Shown one piece after another: positions 13,474 to 14,428 of a stretch of 14,428 nucleotides of DNA. A model generated the notes under the pieces. The model did not search any database and had not been told where the DNA came from. It saw only the letters and a program-made list of their open reading frames with translations. The stretch covers positions 1 through 14,428 of the forward strand of contig JAGYLT010000026.1 in assembly GCA_018400545.1 (NCBI GenBank), read 5' to 3'. Source of the DNA: Bacteroidales bacterium. GTDB taxonomy: Bacteria > Bacteroidota > Bacteroidia > Bacteroidales > 4484-276. The position numbers and the translations under genes were made by a program. Position 1 is the first letter of the stretch. Each line of letters starts with the position of its first letter.

Positions 13474-14428
13474 ATGAAGACAAAATACCAACTTCTCCTA
13501 ATTTTGGCAATTTTTGCCATCTTGTTTGCATCGCAGGGTTGCGATCAAAAACATCCCGACAGCTTCAAAGTTGTTTTTTACAATGTTGAAAACCTGTTCA
13601 ACACCGTGAATGATGAGGGTGTGCGCGATGGCGATTTCACGCCGGAAGGGAACATTTCGTGGGATACAGAAAAATATACCAAAAAGCTGAACGACATCGC
13701 CAAAGTGATTTCTTCTATCGACAGCGTAAACCTGCCCATGATCATCGGGCTGGCTGAAGTTGAGAACCTTGGGGTGTTAAAAGACCTTACGGCAAATACA
13801 AGGCTCAGCGATGGAGATTATGATATCATCCATTTTGAAAGCCCCGACGAACGCGGCATTGATGTGGCACTGCTCTACAGGCGCGGATATTTCACACCAA
13901 TCCATGCCCGCCCCTACCCGCTCACATTCGATTTTGATCCGGACGACCGGACGCGGGATATGCTTTACGTAAAAGGCGTGGCAGGAAAAACGGATACGCT
14001 CCACCTGATGGTTGACCACTGGCCTTCACGATCCGGTGGAAAAGAAAAAAGTAATCCGAAAAGAGCCGCGGCGGCAACATCAGTTCGGAGTGTCGTTGAC
14101 TCCATTTTCAGGTTTAATGCCGATGCCAATATCATCATCATGGGCGATCTGAATGATAATCCCACAGATGCCAACGTGCTGGATATTCTAAATGCCAACA
14201 GGTTGAACGGATCAGTCAGCTCCGGCGAACTCTATAATCTGTCAATCAATAAATTTGAAAACGGAGAAGGCACCCTTTACTGGCGTAGCTGGGATTTGTT
14301 TGATCAGATCATTGTTTCGGGAAATCTGCTCGAAGGAGATACAGAATACATCCTCAAATCGCAGGATATCGGAATTCTGAAGGAAAACTGGATGCTTTAT
14401 GAACGCCGGGATGGTGTAAAAGTTCCAA
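13474..14428 (+). CDS. Endonuclease/exonuclease/phosphatase-family lipoprotein (3' truncated)
   Basis: The frame runs from ATG 13474 off the right edge, giving 318 codons so far without a stop. The N-terminus is a lipoprotein signal (hydrophobic 7-20, then ASQGC with Cys 23). The mature part shows the DNase I-like fold signatures: VVFYNVENLFN (33-43), GLAEVEN (92-98) with the metal-binding glutamate, DERGIDVALLYRR, DHWPSRSGGKEKS carrying the conserved His, IIIMGDLNDNP with the catalytic Asp-Asn pair, and the LFDQIIVSG segment. Bacteroidota encode many such envelope proteins; substrates may be nucleic acid, phospholipid or other phosphodiesters, and none can be chosen here. The gene starts 32 bp after the glucosaminidase stop and may share its transcript. 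A short C-terminal part, with the final catalytic His, is missing. Confidence 0.88.
   Translation, partial: MKTKYQLLLILAIFAILFASQGCDQKHPDSFKVVFYNVENLFNTVNDEGVRDGDFTPEGNISWDTEKYTKKLNDIAKVISSIDSVNLPMIIGLAEVENLGVLKDLTANTRLSDGDYDIIHFESPDERGIDVALLYRRGYFTPIHARPYPLTFDFDPDDRTRDMLYVKGVAGKTDTLHLMVDHWPSRSGGKEKSNPKRAAAATSVRSVVDSIFRFNADANIIIMGDLNDNPTDANVLDILNANRLNGSVSSGELYNLSINKFENGEGTLYWRSWDLFDQIIVSGNLLEGDTEYILKSQDIGILKENWMLYERRDGVKVP

Overview
The window is chromosomal DNA from a member of the Bacteroidota, probably Bacteroidales-like and able to live anaerobically. Four things support this. The gene ending at 536 carries a type IX secretion C-terminal sorting domain. Several promoters match the Bacteroidota form TTTG-N16-19-TAnnTTTG. 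Recognisable Shine-Dalgarno sites are largely absent. Intergenic regions are AT-rich and repeat-laden. There are no phage genes, tRNAs, rRNAs, CRISPR arrays or transposase genes.

Layout, left to right. (1) 1-536 is the end of a secreted protein with a T9SS sorting domain, closed by a bidirectional terminator shared with the next operon. (2) 614-2671, minus strand: carbamate kinase (arcC) then ornithine carbamoyltransferase of catabolic ArcB type. Together they can turn citrulline into ornithine, ammonia, CO2 and ATP; arginine deiminase is not in the window. (3) 2918-4435, plus strand, divergent from arcC: a complete DASS/SLC13 carboxylate transporter. (4) 4436-4883 has no gene. It holds a 26-bp imperfect inverted repeat enclosing a 154-bp MITE-like element. 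(5) 4884-6625, minus strand: dnaX, split at an A10 run so that gamma (383 aa) terminates just past the run and tau (about 580 aa) needs a -1 change of frame. (6) 6760-8067, plus strand: a polysaccharide-deacetylase-like protein whose stop overlaps that of the convergent radC (8064-8777). (7) 8871-9122 rpsT and 9232-9768 a periplasmic TlpA-like thioredoxin, both minus strand, each with its own promoter.

(8) From 9979 to the right edge everything is on the plus strand and much of it concerns sugars and the cell wall: an AmgK-like sugar kinase, a RapZ C-terminal domain in the -1 frame that almost certainly belongs to the same polypeptide, a 40-aa four-cysteine mini-protein, a MurU-like nucleotidyltransferase, a secreted glucosaminidase with LysM domains, and a truncated lipoprotein of the endonuclease/exonuclease/phosphatase family. 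A reasonable inference is a muropeptide-sugar salvage cluster: the hydrolase releases cell-wall sugars, the kinase makes sugar 1-phosphate, the nucleotidyltransferase makes UDP-sugar, and the RapZ-type domain may sense amino-sugar phosphate.

Most worth checking are the dnaX recoding site with its flanking hairpins, the frame break between the kinase and RapZ domains, the nested inverted-repeat element at 4494-4852, the unannotated 40-codon gene at 11428, and the phased operator-like TTTAACG repeats at 9857-9885.
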